Source: Fen-1298 sp050015675 (GTDB lineage Bacteria; Bacteroidota; Ignavibacteria; UBA10030). Taken from it: a stretch of DNA of 64,000 nucleotides. Each line of letters begins with the position of its first letter. Position 1 is the stretch's first letter. This document shows positions 46,373 to 53,912 of this stretch, in pieces. The notes below the pieces were generated by a model. The model saw only the letters and a list, made by a program, of their open reading frames with translations. It made no database searches and was not told the DNA's origin. A program made the translations under genes and the position numbers. The stretch covers positions 1 through 64,000 of the forward strand of contig JBEKAY010000011.1 of NCBI GenBank assembly GCA_050015675.1, read 5' to 3'.

Positions 46373-46504
46373 TACCTCGGAGTTAGCTCCGAGGTATTCA
46401 ATTTGTTTTTCTGGATTCCCGATTAAAACATTCGGGAATGACTTTCCTTTTTCTGTCATGCCCGCGGATTTTAGGCGGGCATCCATTAAACGCCGCAAGC
46501 GGCG
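46373..46504. repeat. Cluster of four hairpins, dispersed-repeat family
   Basis: In order: TACCTCGG ... CCGAGGTA (46373-46396), ATTCCCG ... CGGGAAT (46415-46439), ATGCCCGC ... GCGGGCAT (46458-46482) and CGCCGCAAGCGGCG (46491-46504). The ATTCCCG and ATGCCCG hairpins recur as a pair at 47471-47538, in the opposite order and with related flanks (GTCATGCCCG, GGGAATGAC). This is a repeat family distinct from the CCACGA-type element. Confidence 0.75.
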
Positions 46505-46565
46505 GGGTATTAGGCCCAAGAAAGAATAAATGAATTTCTTTGCTCTCTACCTTTTCAAATTGTCA

Positions 46566-46762
46566 ATTGCCACGAGCTTCAGCTCGTGGAACAAGAAATA
46601 AATCATTCACGGCTTTAGCCGCGACTATTTGCGACGAATATGCTTTCTATAAATATTCTTTTAAGATGAACCTATATCATTTTTATAAATATTATTCCAA
46701 TCTGTGGCTAAAGCCAATTATTGTTCCCGATTATTTATCCACGACGTAAACGTCGTGGCAAT
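46566..46762 (+). repeat. REP/MITE-like mosaic element, copy 2
   Basis: Bounded by perfect 10-bp inverted ends ATTGCCACGA (46566-46575) and TCGTGGCAAT (46753-46762). It contains CCACGAGCTTCAGCTCGTGG (46570-46589), CGGCTTTAGCCG (46610-46621), TGGCTAAAGCCA (46705-46716) and CCACGACGTAAACGTCGTGG (46739-46758). Palindrome order matches the copy at 14124-14255, but this copy is 65 bp longer, mainly between the second and third palindromes. Confidence 0.85.
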
Positions 46763-46869
46763 AGTTATCTTTGTTATCAAACTAAAAAAATCTAAGAATT
46801 ATTTCTTTTGATTTACTGTATCAGCAGTTTACCTAAAATTACCTTGAGTAATTACAAAGGATTTTTGAT

Positions 46870-47310
46870 TCATTCCGAGGAACTGTTCTCTTCTCCAATA
46901 AGTGTCAGCACTAATTCTCTTACTCCGCCATAATTGCGATGCTCACAGAAATAAATTCCCTGCCACGTACCAAGATTCAACCTGCCATCCGTCACCGGGA
47001 TGGACACGCTGTTTCCAAGTATAGATGCTTTGAGATGCGCCGGCATGTCATCGGATCCTTCGGTATCGTGTTCGTAATATGGCGCATGTTCCGGCGCCAA
47101 TTTGTTAAAGTGCTTTTCAAAATCTTCACGGACGGTGGGATCGGCATTCTCGTTGAGTGTGAGCGATGCTGATGTATGTTTGATAAACATGTGAAGCTCT
47201 CCGTGTTGAATTGTTTTCAACTCAGGGATTTGAGAAATTATTTCCGACGTGACCAGATGAAACCCGCGGCTGCGTGCCCGAAGTTTTATTTCTTTTTGAA
47301 TGATAACCAT
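46870..47310 (-). CDS. yjbQ: YjbQ/UPF0047 family protein
   Basis: 146 residues from the ATG at 47310 (MVIIQKEIKLRARSRGFH). Upstream in-frame starts would add up to 18 residues not found in the family. Landmarks: MFIKHTSASLTLNENADPTVREDFE, AHLKASILGNSVSIPV and GTWQGIYFCEHRNYGG. E. coli YjbQ has weak thiamine-phosphate synthase activity, but the physiological role of the family is unsettled. Thiamine involvement here is therefore only a possibility, despite the TPP-controlled unit 20 kb away. Confidence 0.9.
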   Translation of the reverse strand: MVIIQKEIKLRARSRGFHLVTSEIISQIPELKTIQHGELHMFIKHTSASLTLNENADPTVREDFEKHFNKLAPEHAPYYEHDTEGSDDMPAHLKASILGNSVSIPVTDGRLNLGTWQGIYFCEHRNYGGVRELVLTLIGEENSSSE

Positions 47311-47470
47311 AATCGCATGAGTGACCATCTCTTCATATACCTGAACAAAGAAAACAACGGTCACTTTGTCTTAATGTTAAAATTCTCAACCACGCATAAC
47401 TGCCGGCATGAACATTTATATATTTTATTGATGTTACGCAGTCAGGAAAAGCACCTAATAAAATTAAGTT

Positions 47471-47538
47471 GTCATGCCCGACTGCTTTAATCGGGCATCT
47501 TATCTAAGATTCCCGTTAAAAATCCACGGGAATGACAG
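47471..47538. repeat. Two-hairpin dispersed repeat
   Basis: ATGCCCGA ... TCGGGCAT (47474-47498) and ATTCCCG ... CGGGAAT (47509-47533), bounded by GTCATGCCCG and CGGGAATGAC. Same family as the middle two hairpins at 46415-46482. It lies between yjbQ and the STAS-like pair. Confidence 0.75.
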
Positions 47539-47571
47539 TGGTTCTTCTGTTCTTTGCGTAGCACGAGTATT

Positions 47572-47940
47572 TTATTGCTTCACTAACCACTCCTGCGCTT
47601 CTTCCATCGTATCTGCAAGGTAAAAATCCCTCCCTGTTAAAGTTTTAACTGCAGTCAAGATGATTTTCGACCATCCAGCTATTCCGACTACTGCACTCGC
47701 TTTTACATAAGGTGTGTTATGCTGTGCGTACTCTTTAATGATGTTTGCAACCTCTGTATCAAATCCTGTATTTATTACTTTTGTAATGACCAGAAGGGAT
47801 TTTGGAGGATGCTTTCGGATTAATTCTTTTGCATGCTTAACGTGTTTAAGAAATTCTTGTTTATCTTTTGATTGCAGGCCTGCAATATCCATACAGAGAA
47901 TTGTTTTGCCTTCATAATTAAATTCATAGACGCCAGCCAT
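47572..47940 (-). CDS. SpoIIAA/STAS-like (SEC14-like) protein, paralog A
   Basis: 122 residues, no signal peptide. It resembles the small bacterial STAS/SEC14-like proteins: an N-terminal hairpin (MAGVYEFNYEGKTILCMDIAGL), LIRKHPPKSLLVITKVINTGFDTEV in the middle, YVKASAVVGIAG as a central strand, and a C-terminal TMEEAQEWLV helix. The role is unknown; family members are often near signalling proteins. A near-duplicate lies 16 bp upstream. GGAGGCG precedes the ATG. Confidence 0.8.
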   Translation of the reverse strand: MAGVYEFNYEGKTILCMDIAGLQSKDKQEFLKHVKHAKELIRKHPPKSLLVITKVINTGFDTEVANIIKEYAQHNTPYVKASAVVGIAGWSKIILTAVKTLTGRDFYLADTMEEAQEWLVKQ

Positions 47941-47956
47941 ACCATCGCCTCCTGAT

Positions 47957-48325
47957 TTATTGTTGGATCAACCACTCCTGCGCTTCTTCCAGAGAGTCCG
48001 CAAGATAAAAATCTCTCCCGATCAGCGCTTTGATTGCAGCCAGTACAACTTTCTGCACTCCGGATACTCCGACCAAAGCGCTCGCTTTAACGTACGGAGT
48101 ATTGTGATCAGCATATTCTCCCATGATCGCAGCAACCTGTGTGTCAAATCCGGTGTCCGTAACATTTGTAATTAGAAGTAAAGATTTTAAGGGACATTTT
48201 TGGATTTGTTCTTCAGCGTACTCAATGTTTTTTTGAAACTCCGGTTTATCTTTTAATTTCAGGCCAGCGACATCCAAGCAAAGGATGTTCTTGCCTTTAT
48301 AATTGAGTTCATAGACACCAGCCAT
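47957..48325 (-). CDS. SpoIIAA/STAS-like (SEC14-like) protein, paralog B
   Basis: 122 residues, collinear along its full length with the neighbouring paralog (MAGVYELNYKGKNILCLDVAGL; YVKASALVGVSG; SLEEAQEWLIQQ). It arose by tandem duplication. It is the upstream gene of the pair, 16 bp apart, with GAGGC before the ATG. The conserved Ser/Thr typical of anti-sigma-factor antagonists cannot be confidently placed in either copy. Confidence 0.8.
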   Translation of the reverse strand: MAGVYELNYKGKNILCLDVAGLKLKDKPEFQKNIEYAEEQIQKCPLKSLLLITNVTDTGFDTQVAAIMGEYADHNTPYVKASALVGVSGVQKVVLAAIKALIGRDFYLADSLEEAQEWLIQQ

Positions 48326-48435
48326 ACTATTGCCTCGTGTGTTTGTATCGGTTTCTAAGTGTGCAGCAAATATAGAAATATTTTCTTGGACTTTCTACAC
48401 GCCAGACCGCTAATTATTATACTCTCTATCATTAA

Positions 48436-48807
48436 GAATTTGTTGAAAAAGTTTCTCTTAAACGGAAGAAGCAGGTTGACGACATTGAACCGATTGCACA
48501 GGGACGTGTATGGCCTGGATAAAAAACAGAATGGTCTTGTGGATGTACTCGGCGGATTGGAAATGACAATCAACATTGCAAAGGAGCGTGCCGGTATCCT
48601 GAAAGGTTATGATATCACTCTATAATAGAGAAGCCCAAGAAGGGATTGATTGGTTTCAGCATGTTTATGCCGAAACTCTTTAGTATTGAAACTAAAATTG
48701 CAAGTGATCCAACGGTCGAATTATTGAAGTTCCGATTACGGCATAATGGAGAGCCGCTGCCTATGCTGCCAATAGAAGATTTGGATATGATGAATCCGAT
48801 AAAATAA
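48436..48807 (+). pseudogene. sppA: Decayed signal peptide peptidase SppA, C-terminal remnant
   Basis: Three reading frames must be joined. Bases 48436 on read EFVEKVSLKRKKQVDDIEP, then IAQGRVWPG and a stop. A one-frame shift gives DKKQNGLVDVLGGLEMTIN, then IAKERAGI, to a stop near 48625. A second shift gives IIEKPKKGLIGFSMFMPKLF and so on to TAA at 48805-48807. IAQGRVWxG/GLVDxLGGL is the S49 protease C-terminal signature carrying the late active-site region. An in-frame stop (48433-48435) closes the 5' side, and the N-terminal two-thirds is missing. Confidence 0.85.
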
Positions 48808-48814
48808 AATTCCT

Positions 48815-48846
48815 AGGTAGAGACATTCAATTGAACGTCTCTACCT
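48815..48846. repeat. 32-bp near-perfect palindrome after the sppA remnant
   Basis: AGGTAGAGAC and GTCTCTACCT are inverted around ATTCAATTGAAC, itself palindromic at its core. It starts 8 bp past the remnant's stop. It lacks a T-run, so it is more like a dispersed repeat or an old terminator than an active intrinsic terminator. Confidence 0.55.
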
Positions 48847-48993
48847 GTAACAAAAATCCCACCCAAGGCAGGATCTTTCAACTATTCTATATTAATCCTT
48901 GCTTACGTAGTGCAAATCATTACTAAAAGTCCACTCTCTTTTATATTTTAGAGAATGGACTTGATCGTATCTACTAAAAAAACAAATGCTGAA

Positions 48994-50259
48994 CTATGTT
49001 TTGCTTGCAACAGGTTTTTTTCTCATATAGCGGCTGAGCGACCAGAGAACTATCGCAAAGAGAATAATAATGAGGCCATAGACAATCGGCGATACCGGTG
49101 TTATAGCGCTTTGCCATAACTTGAACTGATCTTCTATTTCTGTTTTTTGATCGGCGGTTATTTTACCGGACTCTGCTAGCACAGGCAGCCATAGAGGTTT
49201 GATATCCGTTTTCCATACCATATCGTTGAACGTATTATATCGTTTTGCCTGCACATCCTCCGGTTCTTGTTTTGCATTTTTTATTTCAGCATCGACAAAT
49301 TCCAAAAAATTTGCGGTAAATTCAGCGCCATTTGAGAACGGCTTCAGTTGAACTCCGCCTTTGTTCAAGAGAGAAGCAAGCGTTTTCCATGTGCTTCGAT
49401 CTACTTGAGCAGACCAAGTTGAAAGCATAGAATCTATCAACGCGACCTCGTTCTTCTTCTGCTTTCCGCTCAAATAAATGCTCGCCAACTTTGGTCCAAG
49501 CCCTTTCCACTGGCTGGCAAACCGCTGATGTTGACGTGCTATCTCAGCATAATCGTTTGGTGTTAAATTCGTTGACTCGAGAAATCCCAAATTGTCTGTA
49601 ATAGATTTCTTTAAGTTTGTCAGAACATTCCGCCGTTCGAGTTTTCCCGAAATACCCTGCTTCTCAACATCGTTCATGGAAGCAACGCTTTTGTCGTATT
49701 GCATGAACAAACTGTCAACAAGGGCAAAGATGAGGTTGTCCCGTTCTTTCAAGTTTTGATGGAGCTTGGCGATGACTATGTTCAAAGAGTCGAACATTGC
49801 CTTATTAGCTTCTTTGCTCAGTGCATAAGACGTTGACATTGTTTTTACGGTCCCCATGAGTCTTTCATTTTCCTGAGTGAGATCCGAAATTTTTCCGGAT
49901 AGTTCACGCACTTGACTTTCAAGTTCGACAATACGAGTAAATTGTGTTTCGATAATACCAAGGTCTTTCTGTCGTATGAGCAGTTTGCCTTTGAGGTTGG
50001 AAATGCTTTTTGAATAATCGTCGGGGTAGAGCGAACGGTCGAGGAGTGTTTTATGGCCTGCAAATTCTTTCTCTAATTCATCTATAGATGTATTGATGTC
50101 TGCACAATCTTGAACAGTTTTTGCGGAATCTGCAGCTCGATAGAGCACTTTCACGGTATTTTCAAACTTATCAACTATCGCGCGATCAGATTTCTGCCGT
50201 GCAGTCAATGAGACGGCAGCAATAATAAGCAGAATGACAATATACTGTGCGGTTCTCAT
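48994..50259 (-). CDS. Membrane-anchored periplasmic coiled-coil protein, unknown function
   Basis: 421 residues. N-terminal signal or anchor (MRTAQYIVILLIIAAVSLTA), a coiled coil around 105-145 (IVELESQVRELSGKISDLTQENERL), a helical middle, and a C-terminal membrane helix (IVYGLIIILFAIVLWSLSRYM, about 392-412) with a basic tail. It overlaps the upstream lipoprotein gene by 4 bp. No family was recognised. The layout suggests a periplasmic helical bundle held at the inner membrane. Confidence 0.7.
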   Translation of the reverse strand: MRTAQYIVILLIIAAVSLTARQKSDRAIVDKFENTVKVLYRAADSAKTVQDCADINTSIDELEKEFAGHKTLLDRSLYPDDYSKSISNLKGKLLIRQKDLGIIETQFTRIVELESQVRELSGKISDLTQENERLMGTVKTMSTSYALSKEANKAMFDSLNIVIAKLHQNLKERDNLIFALVDSLFMQYDKSVASMNDVEKQGISGKLERRNVLTNLKKSITDNLGFLESTNLTPNDYAEIARQHQRFASQWKGLGPKLASIYLSGKQKKNEVALIDSMLSTWSAQVDRSTWKTLASLLNKGGVQLKPFSNGAEFTANFLEFVDAEIKNAKQEPEDVQAKRYNTFNDMVWKTDIKPLWLPVLAESGKITADQKTEIEDQFKLWQSAITPVSPIVYGLIIILFAIVLWSLSRYMRKKPVASKT

Positions 50260-50726
50260 TTCATTCCTCCTTCTATAATTCCATCTTTCGTCAGTACTAC
50301 AGGCACTCCGTCTTCTTTATTCTCGTTGATCAAATGTATATATGGTGTTTTTTGATTCAGAGCTGGCGCTTCAAGTCCTTTTTCGGAAACAAGTATTTTC
50401 TTTTCAAGCTTGAGCGCGCCATCACCCTGCCCAAAGACATACACATTCTTAAAACCTTTGGCAGTAATAAAATAGTACCCGGCGTGATCGCGCAATATGT
50501 GAAGCGTATGTTTAGTAACGGCGACCGAATCCTGCAACTCCTCAAACAAGAGCGCTTTCACATTGAAACTCACCTGATATCGTGCTTCCTGTACATTTCC
50601 TTTTTCATCTGGCTTGAGAGTAACTTCAATGGGCCATGAAAAATCTGCCGGACGAAGCAGCAATGTGGAACATCCCGCAAGAATTATTGCGGGCACACAT
50701 ACAAAAACAGTAAGAATGGTTCTCAT
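50256..50726 (-). CDS. Small lipoprotein, unknown function
   Basis: 156 residues with a clear lipobox (ILAGC, Cys19). The mature part is beta-rich (PIEVTLKPDEKGNVQEARYQVSFNV, HAGYYFITAKGFKNVYVFGQG). Its stop overlaps the next start by 4 bp (ATGA), so it is coupled to the coiled-coil membrane protein. The two probably act together in the periplasm (inference). No family was recognised. Confidence 0.7.
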   Translation of the reverse strand: MRTILTVFVCVPAIILAGCSTLLLRPADFSWPIEVTLKPDEKGNVQEARYQVSFNVKALLFEELQDSVAVTKHTLHILRDHAGYYFITAKGFKNVYVFGQGDGALKLEKKILVSEKGLEAPALNQKTPYIHLINENKEDGVPVVLTKDGIIEGGMK

Positions 50727-50906
50727 ACGTCCTCCATGAATTAAAGTGTTGTTTGCATGCGTGGAAAAGAAATCAATGTAAATGTAAATAACTACAGAAT
50801 AGGATTCAAGGGTTCACATCAGAGTGTGTGGATTTGCACAGAGCAATTCTTTATAATAATGCTGTTATAACCGTGCTTGCTGGAAGAATGAGATATTTCT
50901 ACACAG

Positions 50907-50935
50907 GGAAAAAATCCCGCTTAAAACGAGATTCT
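50907..50935 (-). terminator. Intrinsic terminator downstream of fba
   Basis: On the minus strand AATCTCG pairs with CGGGATT (one G-T pair) around a 7-base loop, followed by TTTTTT. It lies about 80 bp past the fba stop. A second inverted repeat, ACCTTCGGAAG (50956-50966) and CTTCCGAAGGT (50991-51001), sits between it and fba. Confidence 0.6.
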
Positions 50936-51016
50936 ATTTATTCTATGTATAGAAGACCTTCGGAAGGTTACTTGGTATAACCGAGAATATCTTCCGAAGG
51001 TTTTTCACTTTTGTGC

Positions 51017-52009
51017 TTATGCTTTTCCTGCACTGCCAAGAACGTCTGTGATTTTGTGCTTGTAAAGCGCTTTAAGTGCATCTCGAGCCGGACCAAGATA
51101 TTTGCGCGGATCAAACTCAGCAGGGTTCTCTGCTAACGTTTTACGAATTGCCGCCGTCATAGCTAAACGTCCATCCGAATCGATGTTCACTTTACATACC
51201 GCCGAGGCCGCCGCTTTGCGGAGCTGGTCTTCAGGAATTCCAACCGCATCTTTCAGCTTGCCGCCATTGGCATTGATGATCTTCACCAACTCGACAGGCA
51301 CAGAGGAAGCGCCATGAAGTACAATGGGAAATCCTGGAATCCGTTTTTCTACTTCTTCTAAAATATCAAAACGAAGCGGCGGTGGGTATAACACACCGTC
51401 AGCGGAGCGGGTGCACTGCTCAGGTTTAAACTTATTCGCACCGTGCGATGTGCCGATTGAAATCGCCAGTGAGTCCACGCCGGTCTTCTTCACAAAATCT
51501 TCCACTTCTGCCGGCTTCGTGTAGTGAGTGACAGCGCTGGAGACTTCATCTTCGATTCCAGCCAAGACGCCCAACTCGCCTTCGACTGTTACATCATGCT
51601 TATGTGCATATTCAACTACTTGGCGGGTCAGTTCCACATTCTTGTCATAGGGATGATGTGAGCCGTCAATCATCACTGAGGAAAAGCCGGATTCAATACA
51701 AGATTTGCAAAGTTCAAAAGTATCGCCATGATCTAAATGCAGCACGATAGGAATGGGATAGCCCAATTCTTTTGCATACTCCACTGCGCCCTGAGCGAGG
51801 TATCTGAGCATTGTCTGATTTGCATATTTGCGCGCACCACTCGATACTTGAAGAATAACGGGTGATTTGGTTTCCACACATGCCCCTATGATTGCCTGCA
51901 ATTGTTCCAAGTTGTTGAAATTAAAAGCCGGAATTGCGTATCCGCCTTTTACAGCTTTCCGGAATAATTCTTTTGAATTAACCAATCCTAGCTCTTTATA
52001 GTTTGTCAT
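51017..52009 (-). CDS. fba: Fructose-bisphosphate aldolase, class II
   Basis: 330 residues, zinc-dependent aldolase of glycolysis and gluconeogenesis. PAFNFNNLEQLQAI near the N-terminus, IVLHLDHGD (D93 catalytic, H94 zinc ligand), VEGELGVLAG, and SIGTSHGANKFKP with a zinc-binding His are all present; VLHGASSVP carries the later phosphate-site region. GGAAG lies six bases before the ATG. The DEAD-box helicase gene ends... upstream on the same strand, 225 bp away, so separate promoters are likely. Confidence 0.95.
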   Translation of the reverse strand: MTNYKELGLVNSKELFRKAVKGGYAIPAFNFNNLEQLQAIIGACVETKSPVILQVSSGARKYANQTMLRYLAQGAVEYAKELGYPIPIVLHLDHGDTFELCKSCIESGFSSVMIDGSHHPYDKNVELTRQVVEYAHKHDVTVEGELGVLAGIEDEVSSAVTHYTKPAEVEDFVKKTGVDSLAISIGTSHGANKFKPEQCTRSADGVLYPPPLRFDILEEVEKRIPGFPIVLHGASSVPVELVKIINANGGKLKDAVGIPEDQLRKAAASAVCKVNIDSDGRLAMTAAIRKTLAENPAEFDPRKYLGPARDALKALYKHKITDVLGSAGKA

Positions 52010-52234
52010 ATTTATCTTCCGTTGTTCGTATTAAGCCACATAATGAATAACACCATTCTATAAATAGAGAGTTCTCTTAAAACCGGCAGAACCGAAGAGA
52101 AAAATTATGGTCTCGATCGATAACGGAGTGGCGTTGCCGTGTCGAACGTTCTGTTTTAAAATACTCGAAAATGTGAAAGAATGCAAACCTGCTTTTGTCC
52201 AAGTCGAACGACAAGCTCTTAATCTGCACGAGTA

Positions 52235-53779
52235 TTATCTTTTTCCCCGTCTAGTGCTATTTCGGTGGTGATGTCCTGCCCGTTCATGTTTATCAGTCGA
52301 GTGATGCGGCGGAAGTTCGGGAATAGGAGCCATCAAATGTTCGTCAGGATACGTGCATTTGATTTTTTTTCCCAAATATTCTTCAAGCTTCACAAGTTCG
52401 TACGCATCATCTTCATCAGCAAAGTTGATGGAAATACCGTTTGCTCCGGCCCGCCCGGTACGCCCGATACGGTGCACATACTCTTCCACATCCTGCGGCA
52501 TATTGTAATTGATAACGTGCGAGATCCCTTCGATGTGAAGCCCGCGCGAGGCGACATCTGTGGCAACCAATACACGAATCTTTCCTTCACGAAACCGTTC
52601 CAATCTTCGGATACGCTGATGCTGTTCCACATCGCCAGAAAGAAGAGCACAGCTCACCCCGTAAGTCTCGAGCAATTCTTTTACACGGCGTGCTTCATCT
52701 CGGCGATTGACAAACATCAGCACACGATCGAGATGCTTTTGCATGATCAGATTATAGACGAGCGCCGCCTTTTGATTGTAGGTAGTGATGTACGTGATTT
52801 GCTCGACACTATCCACGGCAACCTTGTCCGGCATGATATTTACTTCGAACGCCTGCCGTGTCCAAGTTTCGGCAAGTCGCTTGACATCGGACGTCATAGT
52901 CGCTGAAAAGAACATGGTCTGCCGCTTTGCTTTTGGCGGTGTGTTCAAAACAATTGAGCGAACAGCATCTATGAATCCCATATTGAGCATGCGGTCGGCT
53001 TCGTCGAGAACGAGAATTTCTACTTTGCTCAGGTCCACTAATTTCTTCTTCATGAAATCGATCAGACGGCCGGGAGTGCAGATAAGAATATCGCATGGCT
53101 CGCTTTTCAACACTTCTTCTTGTTTCGCATAATCCATCCCGCCGAGAATTGATAGAATACTGCAAGCAACATATTTACCGAGCCCGCGCGCATCTCGTTC
53201 AATCTGTATCACAAGCTCACGTGTCGGCGCAAGTATCAGCGCACGGGGAGTGCCATGGTGTCGTTTTCCTTCGATCGGATATTTAAGAAAGTGGGTAAAA
53301 ATGGTGATGAGGTACGCGGCGGTTTTTCCCGTTCCGGTTTGTGCCTGTGCAGTCACATCCTCATCAATCAACGACTTGACGAGGGTTTCTGCCTGCACAG
53401 GAGTACAATAGTGAAACTTAAGATCGAACACTGCGTGCATTATCTCGCGCGGGAGTTTGAAATCGTGAAACCGTGTTTTGCCGTCGACGACAGGGACTTT
53501 GAAGACCGAACTATCCCACTGCTCAAACGGAACAATATGAGTAGAAGGAGGTGGTGTATGCTGTGCGAGTTTCGCTCTTCGCGCTGCATACTCTGCACGT
53601 GTCTCACGCTTCCGTAGATTACGGGGATGGTGTGTGCCTTCTGGTTTTTCGTGTGGGAATCCTTTATGCCGCCCTGGCGGTGATTTCGATTCCTTCAGTG
53701 TTGTTGCTAATGGCGGCGAAATAGGTTTCGATGTTACCCCGAATACGTTTTTAATCCTTGCAACAATTTTTCTAAACAC
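52235..53779 (-). CDS. DEAD-box ATP-dependent RNA helicase, RhlB/RhlE-like
   Basis: 514 residues. A basic linker of about 95 residues precedes the core. Motifs: Q-motif FHYCTPVQAETL, I AQTGTGKT (146-153), Ia PTRELVIQI, II DEAD (259-262), III SAT, IV MFVNRRDEA, V ATDVASRGLHI and VI HRIGRTGRAG. The C-terminus is His/Arg-rich (HHHRNSTRRGKR), typical of RNA-binding tails. It remodels RNA, perhaps in mRNA decay or cold adaptation. The start is GTG at 53779. Confidence 0.93.
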   Translation of the reverse strand: MFRKIVARIKNVFGVTSKPISPPLATTLKESKSPPGRHKGFPHEKPEGTHHPRNLRKRETRAEYAARRAKLAQHTPPPSTHIVPFEQWDSSVFKVPVVDGKTRFHDFKLPREIMHAVFDLKFHYCTPVQAETLVKSLIDEDVTAQAQTGTGKTAAYLITIFTHFLKYPIEGKRHHGTPRALILAPTRELVIQIERDARGLGKYVACSILSILGGMDYAKQEEVLKSEPCDILICTPGRLIDFMKKKLVDLSKVEILVLDEADRMLNMGFIDAVRSIVLNTPPKAKRQTMFFSATMTSDVKRLAETWTRQAFEVNIMPDKVAVDSVEQITYITTYNQKAALVYNLIMQKHLDRVLMFVNRRDEARRVKELLETYGVSCALLSGDVEQHQRIRRLERFREGKIRVLVATDVASRGLHIEGISHVINYNMPQDVEEYVHRIGRTGRAGANGISINFADEDDAYELVKLEEYLGKKIKCTYPDEHLMAPIPELPPHHSTDKHERAGHHHRNSTRRGKR

Positions 53780-53823
53780 TCGAACGTTGTCCTTTATACA
53801 AATCTAATTTCTATAACAATATA

Positions 53824-53872
53824 CAAAAAAAGAGAGAGGAGTGAGTGGATGTTTTTTCTGACAACTCACTCC
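53824..53872 (-). terminator. Intrinsic terminator of the potassium-channel gene
   Basis: On the minus strand GGAGTGAGT pairs with ACTCACTCC across a 17-base loop and is followed by TCTCTCTTTTTTTT. It lies 41 bp past the channel stop codon and 45 bp before the helicase start. Confidence 0.85.
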
Positions 53873-53912
53873 GAAACGGCACGCGGTGCAAGTGCGTTTT
53901 ATTCCATTTGAA

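Larger units (their letters stand above)
45518..46869. other. Gene-poor 1.35-kb region with hairpin repeats
   Basis: No convincing gene. Small open frames (for example 45649-45907 and 46301-46519, minus strand) lack ribosome-binding sites or family character. The region holds a 14-bp palindrome in the leader of the giant gene (45540-45553, TTTGAAATTTCAAA), a bidirectional terminator-like hairpin (45823-45848), a cluster of four hairpins (46373-46504) and a REP/MITE-like element (46566-46762), listed separately. Confidence 0.6.

Noticed and set aside
46301..46519. Minus-strand open frame ending in CVECHK, like a c-type haem motif
   Set aside because: The frame is largely made of repeat hairpins, has no ribosome-binding site, and a single CxxCH near the stop is weak evidence. 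It could be a cytochrome remnant but I cannot support it.
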